A stretch of 64,000 nt of DNA from positions 1 to 64,000 of the forward strand of contig JAZMZV010000189.1 in assembly GCA_045586185.1 (NCBI GenBank), given 5' to 3'. Source of the DNA: RUG11551 sp045586185 (GTDB taxonomy: Bacteria; Planctomycetota; Planctomycetia; Pirellulales; Thermoguttaceae). A program made the translations under genes and the position numbers. Positions 1-7,017 of this stretch are shown here, piece after piece (positions within the stretch are counted from its first letter, which is position 1; every line of letters begins with the position of its first letter). The notes under the pieces were generated by a model. That model searched no databases and had not been told where the DNA came from. It was given only the letters and a program-made list of their open reading frames with translations.

Positions 1-134
1 GTCAGATTATCGTTTTCAATATCAGAAATTGCTTTTAAAAGAATTTCTTTTGCTTCCTGCGCTTGCGTCAAGCTGGCGCAAGATAGATAAGATTTTAGAA
101 ACGCCTCTAATACAATTCCTTTATCCGAGTACAT
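1..134 (-). CDS. Partial hypothetical protein (5' part, runs off the window)
   Basis: Reading leftwards from an ATG at 134-132 there is an open frame of 44 codons to the window edge with no stop. The peptide begins MYSDKGIVLEAFLKSYLSCA and continues with an acidic helical stretch. A GGA-type ribosome-binding site sits about 8 bases upstream of the ATG. The frame looks more natural than the overlapping plus-strand frame at 29-223. I do not recognise a family. The C-terminus lies outside the window. Confidence 0.45.
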   Translation of the reverse strand, partial: MYSDKGIVLEAFLKSYLSCASLTQAQEAKEILLKAISDIENDNL

Positions 135-277
135 CTTTATATTCCTACACAATTTTAGAGGTGGTATATAATATACGCAAAAAGTATAAAGACGGTTCGA
201 TAAAATCGTTACAAACAATATAGTCTGAAACCGCCTTTATAAATGTTACACAATTCTTAAATGATTAAATGAGATAA

Positions 278-613
278 TCAATCTGGAATGTAATAAATTG
301 TTGTTCGCCTGTTGTTTTTTGCTCTGGTTGTTTTGGTTTTAATCTCCCCGGCTTGCAGTAATTCCTGAATCGCGGCAAGTCTGCGTATGTGCGGAGTATG
401 CTTAAACTTGTGCGAAATCTGGTATTGCTTGCATTGCTTTTCCGGCTGCGCGTTTATGAACGCCAGAATCCGCGCTGCGAGTGGGGCGTTATCGTCAACC
501 TTGAACGGCACGGTTCGCTCTTGCAACCTGTTCTTTACTGCGGCTTTGCAGAAAAGTAGAACGATTTTTTCAATGTCCTCCGGCGATAATTTCAGTTCGT
601 CGATGATACTCAT
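278..613 (-). CDS. Hypothetical protein, possible C-terminal winged helix
   Basis: A 111-residue protein that starts one base inside the stop of the preceding gene (TAATG arrangement), so the two are translationally coupled. The N-terminal half is acidic and helical. The C-terminal half (about residues 60-111: ISHKFKHTPHIRRLAAIQEL, then GEIKTKT and a beta-like TTIYYIPD end) has the rhythm of a winged-helix DNA-binding domain. That is pattern-based, not a recognised family. It is the last gene of a small leftward operon headed by the RHH regulator gene at 978-1178. Confidence 0.6.
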   Translation of the reverse strand: MSIIDELKLSPEDIEKIVLLFCKAAVKNRLQERTVPFKVDDNAPLAARILAFINAQPEKQCKQYQISHKFKHTPHIRRLAAIQELLQAGEIKTKTTRAKNNRRTTIYYIPD

Positions 614-840
614 TAGATATACCCTCCGACTGAATTTCCGAGGTCGTCCCCGTTTTCGTCAACGGTGTACTCTCCGCGTTCAACGTCGCACATCGAGCAG
701 CCGACAAGTCCGGCAACGATGGAATCGAAGTCCGGCTCGTCTTGTAGCATTTCTTCCAGAATCTTTGTCAGCTTGTCTGCCCGATCGATTTTTCCATAGA
801 GCCATTTTGAACGATTGTTTTTCTCTTTTGCGTCTTGCAT
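613..840 (-). CDS. Small acidic hypothetical protein (75 aa)
   Basis: The open frame extends further upstream, but the ATG at 840-838 is preceded at the right distance by AAGGAG (complement of 847-852), so translation starts MQDAKEKNNRSK. The protein is acidic with a short CSMC pair near residue 48. No family recognised. It lies downstream of the RHH gene, and its presumed mRNA leader is exactly antisense to the small RNA proposed at 910-976. That arrangement makes it a candidate target of antisense control. Confidence 0.6.
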   Translation of the reverse strand: MQDAKEKNNRSKWLYGKIDRADKLTKILEEMLQDEPDFDSIVAGLVGCSMCDVERGEYTVDENGDDLGNSVGGYI

Positions 841-864
841 AGAAATCTCCTTGTAATAGTTAGG

Positions 865-916
865 AGTAGACGCTCTTGACAAATAAGAATTTTTGTCTAT
901 AATAAGAACGTCTACT
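865..916 (+). promoter_or_regulatory. Consensus sigma-70 promoter framed by an 8-bp inverted repeat
   Basis: TTGACA at 876-881 and TATAAT at 898-903 are both perfect consensus hexamers with a 16-base spacer, pointing right. The promoter sits exactly between the arms of an inverted repeat, AGTAGACG (865-872) and CGTCTACT (909-916). The motif AGTAGAC recurs over the -35 box of the opposite-strand promoter at 1213-1241. A likely reading is an operator for the adjacent RHH protein. Confidence 0.75.
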
Positions 917-976
917 TGAAGGTGGACGCGGGGTTGGTAGTAAGTTTCCTACGCTATGTACCAGTCCCGCTTTTTG
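910..976 (+). ncRNA. Candidate antisense small RNA with intrinsic terminator
   Basis: Transcription from the promoter at 876-903 should start near 910. It meets a 12-bp stem (928-939 with 959-970, two wobble pairs), a 19-base loop, then a T-run at 971-975, which is a Rho-independent terminator. The resulting RNA is about 67 bases and has no open frame of note. It is fully complementary to the leftward transcript between the RHH stop codon and the next gene. The layout resembles plasmid copy-control loci (RHH repressor gene, counter-transcribed RNA, controlled gene), but no replication gene is present here. Confidence 0.6.
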
Positions 977-977
977 T

Positions 978-1178
978 TTACTTCCTGTTTTTAAGTTTTG
1001 CAATTTCTTTTTCCAGTTCAGAAACGCGAGCTTCAAGAGCAGCAATTCTTTCCGAATCGATAGCGTCTTTAATTGCTTCATTGATAAAAGCCGACTTTGA
1101 AACGCCTTTCTGTTTCGCAACCTGTTCGACCCTTCTATCAAGTTCCTCTGGAATCATCAAACTAAATCTAATTGTCAA
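978..1178 (-). CDS. Ribbon-helix-helix (CopG/Arc-type) DNA-binding protein
   Basis: A 66-residue protein. The N-terminus (TIRFSLMIPEELDRRVEQVA, then KQKGVSKSAFINEAIKDAI) has the beta strand, helix, helix pattern of ribbon-helix-helix repressors. Residues 43-64 form a leucine-heptad coiled coil likely to aid oligomerisation. Translation starts at a TTG (1178-1176), chosen because AAGGAGG lies just upstream. Its own promoter (1213-1241) and the neighbouring small-RNA promoter share the AGTAGAC motif, so autoregulation is likely. It heads a leftward operon with the two small genes downstream. Confidence 0.8.
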   Translation of the reverse strand: MTIRFSLMIPEELDRRVEQVAKQKGVSKSAFINEAIKDAIDSERIAALEARVSELEKEIAKLKNRK

Positions 1179-1212
1179 TTTGATTACCTCCTTTCTTTGT
1201 TTGAATGTGCAA

Positions 1213-1241
1213 AATATACATCAAATTTTGCGAGTAGTCAA
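1213..1241 (-). promoter_or_regulatory. Promoter of the RHH operon
   Basis: On the minus strand, TTGACT (1241-1236), a 17-base spacer and TATATT (1218-1213) give a good sigma-70 promoter about 30 bases before the TTG start. AGTAGAC at 1241-1247 overlaps the -35 box and matches the inverted-repeat arms around the small-RNA promoter. Confidence 0.65.
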
Positions 1242-1293
1242 GTAGACTTTAGAAAAAATCTTGAAAATTTCTTGAAAATTTCTAAAATTCCTC

Positions 1294-1322
1294 TTGCAAT
1301 CGTCAAAGATTTTTTATATTAT
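1294..1322 (+). promoter_or_regulatory. Promoter of the two-TM protein pair
   Basis: TTGCAA (1294-1299), 17-base spacer, TATTAT (1317-1322), leading to a start codon at 1358 with an AGGAGG site. An 11-base direct repeat (CTTGAAAATTT, twice, from about 1260) lies just upstream. Confidence 0.5.
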
Positions 1323-1357
1323 CGTTTATAGATTATCCAATTTAACAGGAGGAAATT

Positions 1358-1642
1358 ATGAGTAGCACAGTTAGAGGGTTCGCTGTTGTTGCAGCGATAG
1401 GGTTTGTATGTATGGCTACACTTATGGCGTTTGGATATATTGTAAATCCTTCACATAGAGAAATTTCGTCAGACTTTATTTTGGGTTATATTGCTTGTTT
1501 CTTAACGTTTTTTGGTGGCGCTATTGTAACATTGCTAATGTTGATTATTGACAATCTCAGAAGAATCGAATCCGCCATCTGGAATAAGCAGCCAGTAATT
1601 ATCCAAAAAAGAGTTTCCGCATCCGAACAGGATAGAGAATAA
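1358..1642 (+). CDS. Small two-TM membrane protein
   Basis: A 94-residue protein with two hydrophobic segments (about residues 8-28 and 43-66) and a charged cytoplasmic tail that ends QPVIIQKRVSASEQDRE. An AGGAGG site precedes the ATG. The next gene is a longer paralog in architecture: it too has two membrane segments and the same PVIIQK motif near its C-terminus. No family recognised. Membrane topology and pairing are reminiscent of small accessory proteins of mobile elements, but function is unknown. Confidence 0.65.
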   Translation: MSSTVRGFAVVAAIGFVCMATLMAFGYIVNPSHREISSDFILGYIACFLTFFGGAIVTLLMLIIDNLRRIESAIWNKQPVIIQKRVSASEQDRE

Positions 1643-1664
1643 CTGAACTTGATAGGAGAAAACT

Positions 1665-2075
1665 ATGGGACATATTCCAAAACACGCTGGAAGTTTTTTG
1701 CTTTTATGTTTGTTGTGGATAGTGTTCCTATTGACGTTTATAAACGTTGAAGGTTATTGGTATTCAGTCAGTTCAGCTCTCGATATTGCAAAGAAAATTG
1801 TAGCGTATATCGTTGGAGTAGCGTTTCTTTCGACCATTATTATAACCGTTATGCTCCACAGGGTAAACAATACTCTGAATGAGAATGGTGAATCAAAAAG
1901 CAAGAAAGATGAAGCTATAATAGAATCCATCAGCGGTATCAAAGAATCTATCGACAAACTGAATGAACGCCTTAAAACTGTTGCCAGAATGGTTGACGAT
2001 ATAAAAGGTATAGAGCAGAAAATATCAGAACGTCCACCTGTGATTATCCAGAAAAAAGAGCAGTCCGATAAATGA
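1665..2075 (+). CDS. Two-TM membrane protein with coiled coil
   Basis: A 136-residue protein with hydrophobic segments at about residues 10-28 and 43-66, followed by a long heptad-patterned coiled coil (about 75-120) and a tail ending PPVIIQKKEQSDK. AGGAG precedes the ATG. It follows the related gene at 1358 by 22 bases, so the two are probably co-transcribed. The shared PVIIQK tail suggests either common ancestry or binding to the same partner. Function unknown. Confidence 0.65.
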   Translation: MGHIPKHAGSFLLLCLLWIVFLLTFINVEGYWYSVSSALDIAKKIVAYIVGVAFLSTIIITVMLHRVNNTLNENGESKSKKDEAIIESISGIKESIDKLNERLKTVARMVDDIKGIEQKISERPPVIIQKKEQSDK

Positions 2076-2173
2076 TTCTGGATACTTTTTGGATACTTTC
2101 AGATACATTTTCGATACTTTTTTTGGCGTTTTTGCTACTTTTGCCCATAGGTTTTAGGTTCGCCTGTATCCAC

Positions 2174-2201
2174 TTGACAAATAAGAAATAGTCTGTAAAA
2201 T
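2174..2201 (+). promoter_or_regulatory. Promoter reading into the attachment site
   Basis: TTGACA (2174-2179), 16-base spacer, TAAAAT (2196-2201). The first 15 bases (CTTGACAAATAAGAA) equal those of the small-RNA promoter at 876. A transcript from near 2208 would cross the tRNA-like remnant and end at the hairpin and T-run at 2303-2330. Confidence 0.55.
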
Positions 2202-2218
2202 ACGGCTTATCGTCAATG

Positions 2219-3625
2219 TTATGAATGACAAATAAATACAAGGTTGCACGATTCTTCGGAACCGAGGGTTATAGGTTCGAATCCTACCTGAGGTATTTTT
2301 CCGCCTTGCTTGTCATAGCAAGGCATTTTTGTTTCTTGTAAAAGCTCCGGGTTTTCAAGGCTCAAACCGTTTTTGGCGTTACATGTTTCCGGCAACTTCG
2401 AGTTGTTTCTGTGGGCAAAATTGTGGGCAGGTGTGGGCGAAACTGTGGGCGCACTCATAATCTCCATAAACTTGTCAGCGGCTCTTTCTTTCCGGCGGTT
2501 TGATAAAATCTGATAATGCTGCAAGCTGACCTTTACATCGTGCCCAGCTAACAACTCGAACATAGCGGGGTCTTGTTCGTGAAGTCCTCCCTGCATTAAG
2601 TCAGATACGAAGGAGCGTCGAAGATTGTACATCTGCCCCAGTTCAACGCCGAAACGCTTAAAAATCTTTTTGACTACAACGCCAATATTTGTCGTGGCTT
2701 TCATCTTAGGAAAGAACCGATTCTCGCCCTCTGGTATAGTCTCCCATAGGTCAAGTACAAGCTGTTCGACTTCCGGTATCAGCGGTATCGAGCGCGTCTC
2801 GTGTCCTTCGTGGCGTTCAACCTTTGTACTGTGTACAAGCAATTCCGCCGTATGTGTGGTGTCTGATGGGTGAAAACAGGACGCGTCGAAGGTAAGCCGA
2901 GAGAGTTCGGACGCTCCCCGAAGTCCGCAGAATCTAACCAGAGCGATAATAAGTCTGTGTTCTCGGTTTGTCGTGGATTGAATAACTTTGAGAACATCGT
3001 CTCGCGTTATGTATTGCCATCGGTCTTTGTTTGCCTTGCTGACTGCCTTAAATCGGATAAACGGATTTTCACTAATCCAGCGTTCCTCGCAAGCAAAACG
3101 GAAGAACTGCTTAAACCGTTTAATCCTACCGCCCAGAGTATTCTCTCCTAGTCCTTTACCTGTGAAGGCGTTCCCCTTGCGTTCCAGGTGTTTAATAAAT
3201 TCCTCAGCTCGCTGTCGGTCAATATCCCGAAGCAAGCAATCCTCGCCAAAAAACTTGAAGAGGTTGTTAAAACAGTTTTGCCGGTTTTTGATTGTGCGCG
3301 GTTTTTCTTTTCCTTCAACGACGAATATCTGATACAGGTCTTTCAGCGTGCGTTCCGAATCGCGGGTGTCGGGTATCAATCCCCATCGAATCAGAGAATC
3401 CTTCAGAATACCTTTAGGCAAACTGAGCGCCCATTCCTCACTTTCCAGACAGGGTGTGCCGGTACGTTTGGAAGAAATGAGTCGCCGAACGTGAAGGACA
3501 ACCTGTTTGTACTCTGCATCGGTGTGCGCTGTGTATTCAACTCGGCGTCTATCGGGTAAAGTGAATGTTAGACGATAACTGTTTAGTCTTTTCCTTGTCT
3601 TCTTTTTTCTCGTTGTATTAGCCAT
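2219..3625 (-). CDS. Tyrosine recombinase / integrase
   Basis: A 468-residue site-specific recombinase that would integrate and excise the element. A SAM-like N-terminal core-binding region spans about 90-190 and the catalytic domain about 205-385. Visible catalytic residues are R237 in FCGLRGASEL, R336 or R337 in YNLRRSFVS (where the usual His of HxxR is Asn), H362 in LLAGHDV and the nucleophile Y371 in LQHYQIL. GGAGA precedes the ATG. The last ~35 residues are unusual: they read through the 49-bp attachment repeat (residues about 432-448) and then through flanking tRNA-like DNA, giving a tail GFEPITLGSEESC that is host-derived. In the excised circle the same frame would instead continue into the ORF at 36425-36192. 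Confidence 0.9.
   Translation of the reverse strand: MANTTRKKKTRKRLNSYRLTFTLPDRRRVEYTAHTDAEYKQVVLHVRRLISSKRTGTPCLESEEWALSLPKGILKDSLIRWGLIPDTRDSERTLKDLYQIFVVEGKEKPRTIKNRQNCFNNLFKFFGEDCLLRDIDRQRAEEFIKHLERKGNAFTGKGLGENTLGGRIKRFKQFFRFACEERWISENPFIRFKAVSKANKDRWQYITRDDVLKVIQSTTNREHRLIIALVRFCGLRGASELSRLTFDASCFHPSDTTHTAELLVHSTKVERHEGHETRSIPLIPEVEQLVLDLWETIPEGENRFFPKMKATTNIGVVVKKIFKRFGVELGQMYNLRRSFVSDLMQGGLHEQDPAMFELLAGHDVKVSLQHYQILSNRRKERAADKFMEIMSAPTVSPTPAHNFAHRNNSKLPETCNAKNGLSLENPELLQETKMPCYDKQGGKIPQVGFEPITLGSEESCNLVFICHS
2246..2296 (+). pseudogene. tRNA-Arg-like 3' half at the attachment site
   Basis: This stretch contains a T-arm (GGTTCGAATCC with pairing flanks) preceded by a variable loop and a degraded anticodon arm around CTTCGG. 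Neither a D-arm nor a matching 5' acceptor strand can be found upstream, so it is not a functional tRNA. It marks the target of the integrase: tyrosine recombinases often use tRNA 3' ends. The anticodon identity (TCG, Arg) is uncertain because the loop is one base short. Confidence 0.45.
2284..2332 (+). repeat. Left attachment repeat (49-bp direct repeat, copy 1)
   Basis: Identical over 49 bases to 36383-36431. It covers the tRNA-like 3' end and a hairpin, GCCTTGCT / AGCAAGGC followed by ATTTTT, that looks like the terminator of the target gene. Weaker similarity extends left to 2275. The repeat lies within the 3' part of the integrase frame. The two copies delimit the integrative element. 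Confidence 0.85.
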
Positions 3626-3807
3626 TGTCTTGTCTCCGTTTTGCTAGAGGTTTCTAACTATTTCTGTTACATTATAACACGTTCCAGCTTTTGCGCAAGG
3701 GGTTTTCCGCTTATAAACAAAAAACTATCCAAATATTGTTCCGACTACTCCGTTGTTTCCGACTGCGAAGTTTATCGCTAAAAGTTAAAATCAACATTAT
3801 TCCTTGC

Positions 3808-3899
3808 GTAATTATGCAATTATGTAATTTTGAAATATAAATCTACATTACATATACACTTACATCTTTACATGAATTTGTAATTATGCTGTAATTATG
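3808..3899 (+). repeat. GTAATTATG repeats, left-end set
   Basis: Three copies of GTAATTATG at 3808-3816, 3880-3888 and 3891-3899, plus a near copy CAATTATGTAAT at 3817-3828. Three copies in the opposite orientation lie at 35888-35982 near the right end. They may be arm-type integrase or excisionase sites, or replication iterons beside the primase gene. Confidence 0.5.
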
Positions 3900-3905
3900 A
3901 TTTCA

Positions 3906-4124
3906 TTATCTATCGAGCAGTTTGAGATATTGAACAGGTCGCCCGTTGTACTCGCCTTGACGAATTGAAAAGCGTTTATCTTTGGCGGCGTAGGCGACGA
4001 TTCTATTAATCAGGTCTTTAGCTTTGGCGTTCTTACCTCTTGCCTGTGATACATAGTTGCCAATACGGGAAACGGATATTTCTGATATTCCCTTTTTTTT
4101 GCATACCATCGACAAGTTTTTCAA
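3906..4124 (-). CDS. Detached C-terminus of the primase/DUF3987 protein
   Basis: This 72-residue frame overlaps the end of the large primase gene. Read in this frame after an A8 tract (4093-4100), the protein continues GISEISVSRIGNYVSQARGK and on to YLKLLDR. The segment fits a DNA-binding tail better than the short tail in the main frame. It is very likely the true C-terminus, separated by a one-base change in the homopolymer. Alternatives are a sequencing or assembly error, a phase-variable tract or real frameshifting. Confidence 0.55.
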   Translation of the reverse strand: MKNLSMVCKKKGISEISVSRIGNYVSQARGKNAKAKDLINRIVAYAAKDKRFSIRQGEYNGRPVQYLKLLDR

Positions 4125-6450
4125 TTGATGCGCTCACGTCTTTACTAGAATTCCGGGTCGCGCTCAGTCCTAATATCTGATGTACTGCGCGACTTTCATC
4201 AATAAGCCAGTTCGTCAGAGTTTCAGCTTCCTTCCAAGTCTCAAGCGATATTCTGCGAGGAATATATGTCCCGACGATGCATTTATTGGAATTCTTTTGA
4301 ATAACTTCTGTTGTCAGTTCGCCTTCTTTGACGTAGCGTTCAGCGCCTTTGAAGATATTCAAGAGTAGAGCAAGACGAGGTAGAAGTTCTTCGGACTTGC
4401 CAAGCAAGGATGCTTCTAATTCGTCGTTCGATTCTCGAATCTTGTTAAAAATACTCTCTTGCCATTCCTCCCAACAGACAATTACTCCGTCGCCCCCATC
4501 TAAATGAATCGTATGGGAATGATATTCAACGCATTGGATTTCGTCCCCGTTTATATCGCGCATAGGAACAAGATAACCATCTTGCTTAAGGTCAATGAGA
4601 TATTCCATAAGCGCCTTAACATCCTCTATAGTTTGTTTGTTTGCACTAAAGCGATAGAACCGCTCCGGCATTGGCGGGTAAATCATCAGCAACCGCGATG
4701 TGAACCCGTTTGTGGCGTTCTCTGTCCCAGCGATAAGTTTGCGGACGTTTCCGGGAGTACCAGCAGTTAAAATCCCCGCCAGACATCTTTCAGCGTAAAC
4801 GTTTAATTCAGGATTTTTGAACCGAGTTTGACTTGGAGCGCCTTTATAGAATTTCGCAAATTCGCCCAGCATCGGTTCGCCGTTCTTCGTTTTGAGTTGC
4901 GCATTCAATATAGTGGTTATTTCATCGGAACAGATAAGGAAGCCCCAGGGATTATCTGCCGCCGCTCGAATCAATCCATTCATTGTAAAGTCGCCTGTAA
5001 CGGTCAACACTCTTTCCGGTGGACGTATTGGCATTTCCGGCAGTTCATCTTCTTCTGACTTGCGACGTTTTTTCAGTTTCGCTTCATAGTCGCTAAATTT
5101 TATCACGTACTCATTCAACGCTCTCGTATTCTCATTTCTCAGTTCGCGTTCTTTGTCGATCAACATACTCAGGAACATGTCAAGACAAGGAGATTTCTTT
5201 GCTGAACTATTCCCAACTAAAAACGTCCAAAGAACAGGGAACGGTTTCCAGCCTCCCCTACATAAATCTATTTGATACTTCGCGCCGATAAGGGAACTTG
5301 CCAGCGTAAGAATCGACATCGCAAGGTAACTCGGGTCGACGTTCATCGCCTTTGAATTTTCCTCAACCCATCTGCGGATCAGTGACGGTAAACACTGCAA
5401 CGGGAATTCCATAAACGTTTCCGGGTTGCGGTGTATGCTCAACTCATCGTCGTCGGAATTGCCAATATTGTCAGCAGGGACGGAAGGAGAGGAAACGAGA
5501 TTGCCATCTTTACGATTGCCGCCGTATCCGCTCTGCCTAAGAGCAGACGCCGCCGCTTTTTCGTCGTCGTTGTGTTCCAAGTGGCAATAAAGACTAAATG
5601 GATTCAATCCCTGATCTGATGGTACGTCCGGCGCGTTTGACGAATGATTGAAAAAAATCGGGATGCCATTTTCTAATTTGAGATTCCCGGATTTTCCTTC
5701 GCTTGGATTCTTACCGGGGCGCGTGAAGTGAATACGCTCTGCGTCCTCATGATGAAAAGTCCAGCCGTTATTTTCCAGCAGTTCTCTCATGCTCTTCATC
5801 GTCGCCTGTTGATTGTAGTCATCGCCCGGTCGCAAGTCTGCCGCCGTTGCCGTTTTTGACTGCGCTTTCAAAGACGACGTCGTTGTCTGTTTTGACGACG
5901 ATTTAGGGGGAGTTTCATCAAAACTTCGCGCCGCGTCAATGAGGATATCCCGTTCTTCCGGTGTAATTTCCGGGATACTGTAAAATGAACCCTGTTCCAG
6001 TTCATAACGAGGAGTTGGCGCCATTACCGTATAGTGTCCGTTGCCCCTAACCTCAATCAGCGTTAATTTCTTCTTTCCTTCATACCGATAAAAAACTGTT
6101 CTCCCTTCGGTAATCCGGCAGCGATAAAACGCGTGACAGCCGCCAGACGGAGAACGTTCAATCGTCAATCGACTGAATAATTCGAGAGGGATTTTCTGTT
6201 TCCAGCCGTCAAAGACGCTCCCTCCATCGTCAAAGTCCAGACATTCCAAACCGCCGGATACTTCTCCGCACACAACCGCGACGCCTTTCGCGCCTGCGTC
6301 CGCGAACATTGTTTCAATTTCTTCGGGCGTAGGTTTGCGCTTCTGATACTGCGTCCATGATGGTACAGAAGTTTTTTTGTTTTTACCAACTGCAAAAACA
6401 GACAACCCGGCTTCGAGATATTTTTTAGCCATGTTGATTAAAATCGTCAT
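4033..6450 (-). CDS. Primase-polymerase / DUF3987 replication protein (frameshifted)
   Basis: An 805-residue protein of the kind that starts replication of integrative elements and satellites. Residues about 5-180 resemble the bifunctional primase-polymerase (Prim-Pol) domain, with an acidic LECLDFDDGG motif and a later basic RGNGHYTVMAP stretch. A middle segment (about 215-320) follows. Then comes a DUF3987-like helicase region from about 360, with a modified P-loop-like LVGNSSAKKSP and an acidic FLICSDEIT. The last ~20 residues are out of frame relative to the natural C-terminus found at 3906-4124, because of the A8 tract. It lies between the integrase and excisionase genes, in the same orientation. 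Confidence 0.75.
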   Translation of the reverse strand: MTILINMAKKYLEAGLSVFAVGKNKKTSVPSWTQYQKRKPTPEEIETMFADAGAKGVAVVCGEVSGGLECLDFDDGGSVFDGWKQKIPLELFSRLTIERSPSGGCHAFYRCRITEGRTVFYRYEGKKKLTLIEVRGNGHYTVMAPTPRYELEQGSFYSIPEITPEERDILIDAARSFDETPPKSSSKQTTTSSLKAQSKTATAADLRPGDDYNQQATMKSMRELLENNGWTFHHEDAERIHFTRPGKNPSEGKSGNLKLENGIPIFFNHSSNAPDVPSDQGLNPFSLYCHLEHNDDEKAAASALRQSGYGGNRKDGNLVSSPSVPADNIGNSDDDELSIHRNPETFMEFPLQCLPSLIRRWVEENSKAMNVDPSYLAMSILTLASSLIGAKYQIDLCRGGWKPFPVLWTFLVGNSSAKKSPCLDMFLSMLIDKERELRNENTRALNEYVIKFSDYEAKLKKRRKSEEDELPEMPIRPPERVLTVTGDFTMNGLIRAAADNPWGFLICSDEITTILNAQLKTKNGEPMLGEFAKFYKGAPSQTRFKNPELNVYAERCLAGILTAGTPGNVRKLIAGTENATNGFTSRLLMIYPPMPERFYRFSANKQTIEDVKALMEYLIDLKQDGYLVPMRDINGDEIQCVEYHSHTIHLDGGDGVIVCWEEWQESIFNKIRESNDELEASLLGKSEELLPRLALLLNIFKGAERYVKEGELTTEVIQKNSNKCIVGTYIPRRISLETWKEAETLTNWLIDESRAVHQILGLSATRNSSKDVSASIEKLVDGMQKKGNIRNIRFPYWQLCITGKR

Positions 6451-6783
6451 TAAATTATATATTCCTTTCTCTTGGCAAATCGACGATTTACTGTATAGAC
6501 AGCGTTATGAGCCAAGATAAATTTTTGAGCATTACCCGCCAGCGCATCCATACGCCAGCGGTTTTTTGTTTGGCATGCGCGTTATCTGTCGCGCCGAGAT
6601 CTCCGGGTGTGACGCATGTCAATGAGGATTGTCGCGTCAGCAAGGGCGACGCTTGCGAATAAATCAGTTATTGTCGCCCTTCGTTGAATTGCCTCCCAAA
6701 AAAACTCCGTCAGTCGTGCTCTTATTTTTGGGGACTTCCCTTGTAACAAGTGCGTAATCCGATCTTCAGTTTGCGTTTATGAA
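6451..6783. other. Gap between excisionase and primase genes
   Basis: About 330 bases without a convincing gene. It holds a direct repeat CGCCAGCG (twice, near 6538-6562) followed by a T-run. I see no strong promoter, RNA or ORF. Confidence 0.4.
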
Positions 6784-6984
6784 TCATCGTGGCTGACCTT
6801 CCTTTGTGCTGTCGTTGTTGAAGGACTGGAGCCAAGCCAAGACGGAGGCTTTGTCAAAGAGAATCCTGCGCGTCCCTTGCATGGTCAGATAAGGGAGTTT
6901 TCTCTGGAATCGCATCGTGTCGATCGTTCGCGCACTGACGTGCAGAAGTTTTGCAACTTCATCTTTGGTTAATAAATCGGACAT
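6784..6984 (-). CDS. Excisionase-family helix-turn-helix protein
   Basis: A 66-residue protein matching the HTH_17/excisionase pattern: LLTKDEVAKLLHVSARTIDT forms the recognition helix unit, followed by a beta wing (LPYLTMQGTRRILFDKASVL) and a terminal WLQSF helix. Such proteins direct excision by tyrosine recombinases or act as small regulators. A palindrome at 7002-7017 just upstream of the start may be its own operator. It belongs to the integrase/primase module at the left end of the element. Confidence 0.75.
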   Translation of the reverse strand: MSDLLTKDEVAKLLHVSARTIDTMRFQRKLPYLTMQGTRRILFDKASVLAWLQSFNNDSTKEGQPR

Positions 6985-7001
6985 GGTAAAATAAGCCTTT
7001 C

Positions 7002-7017
7002 CCTAGTTTTCACTAGG
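7002..7017 (-). promoter_or_regulatory. Palindrome upstream of the excisionase gene
   Basis: CCTAGT, four bases, ACTAGG, a perfect 6-bp-arm palindrome about 18 bases before the excisionase start codon. Likely a protein-binding site; the binder is not known. Confidence 0.45.

Noticed and set aside
29..223. Plus-strand 64-residue frame at the window start
   Set aside because: No start signals, and the minus-strand frame ending at 134 has a ribosome-binding site and better composition.
2202..2296. A complete tRNA gene at the left attachment site
   Set aside because: T-arm present, but no D-arm, no matching 5' acceptor strand and an anticodon loop one base short. Treated as a remnant.
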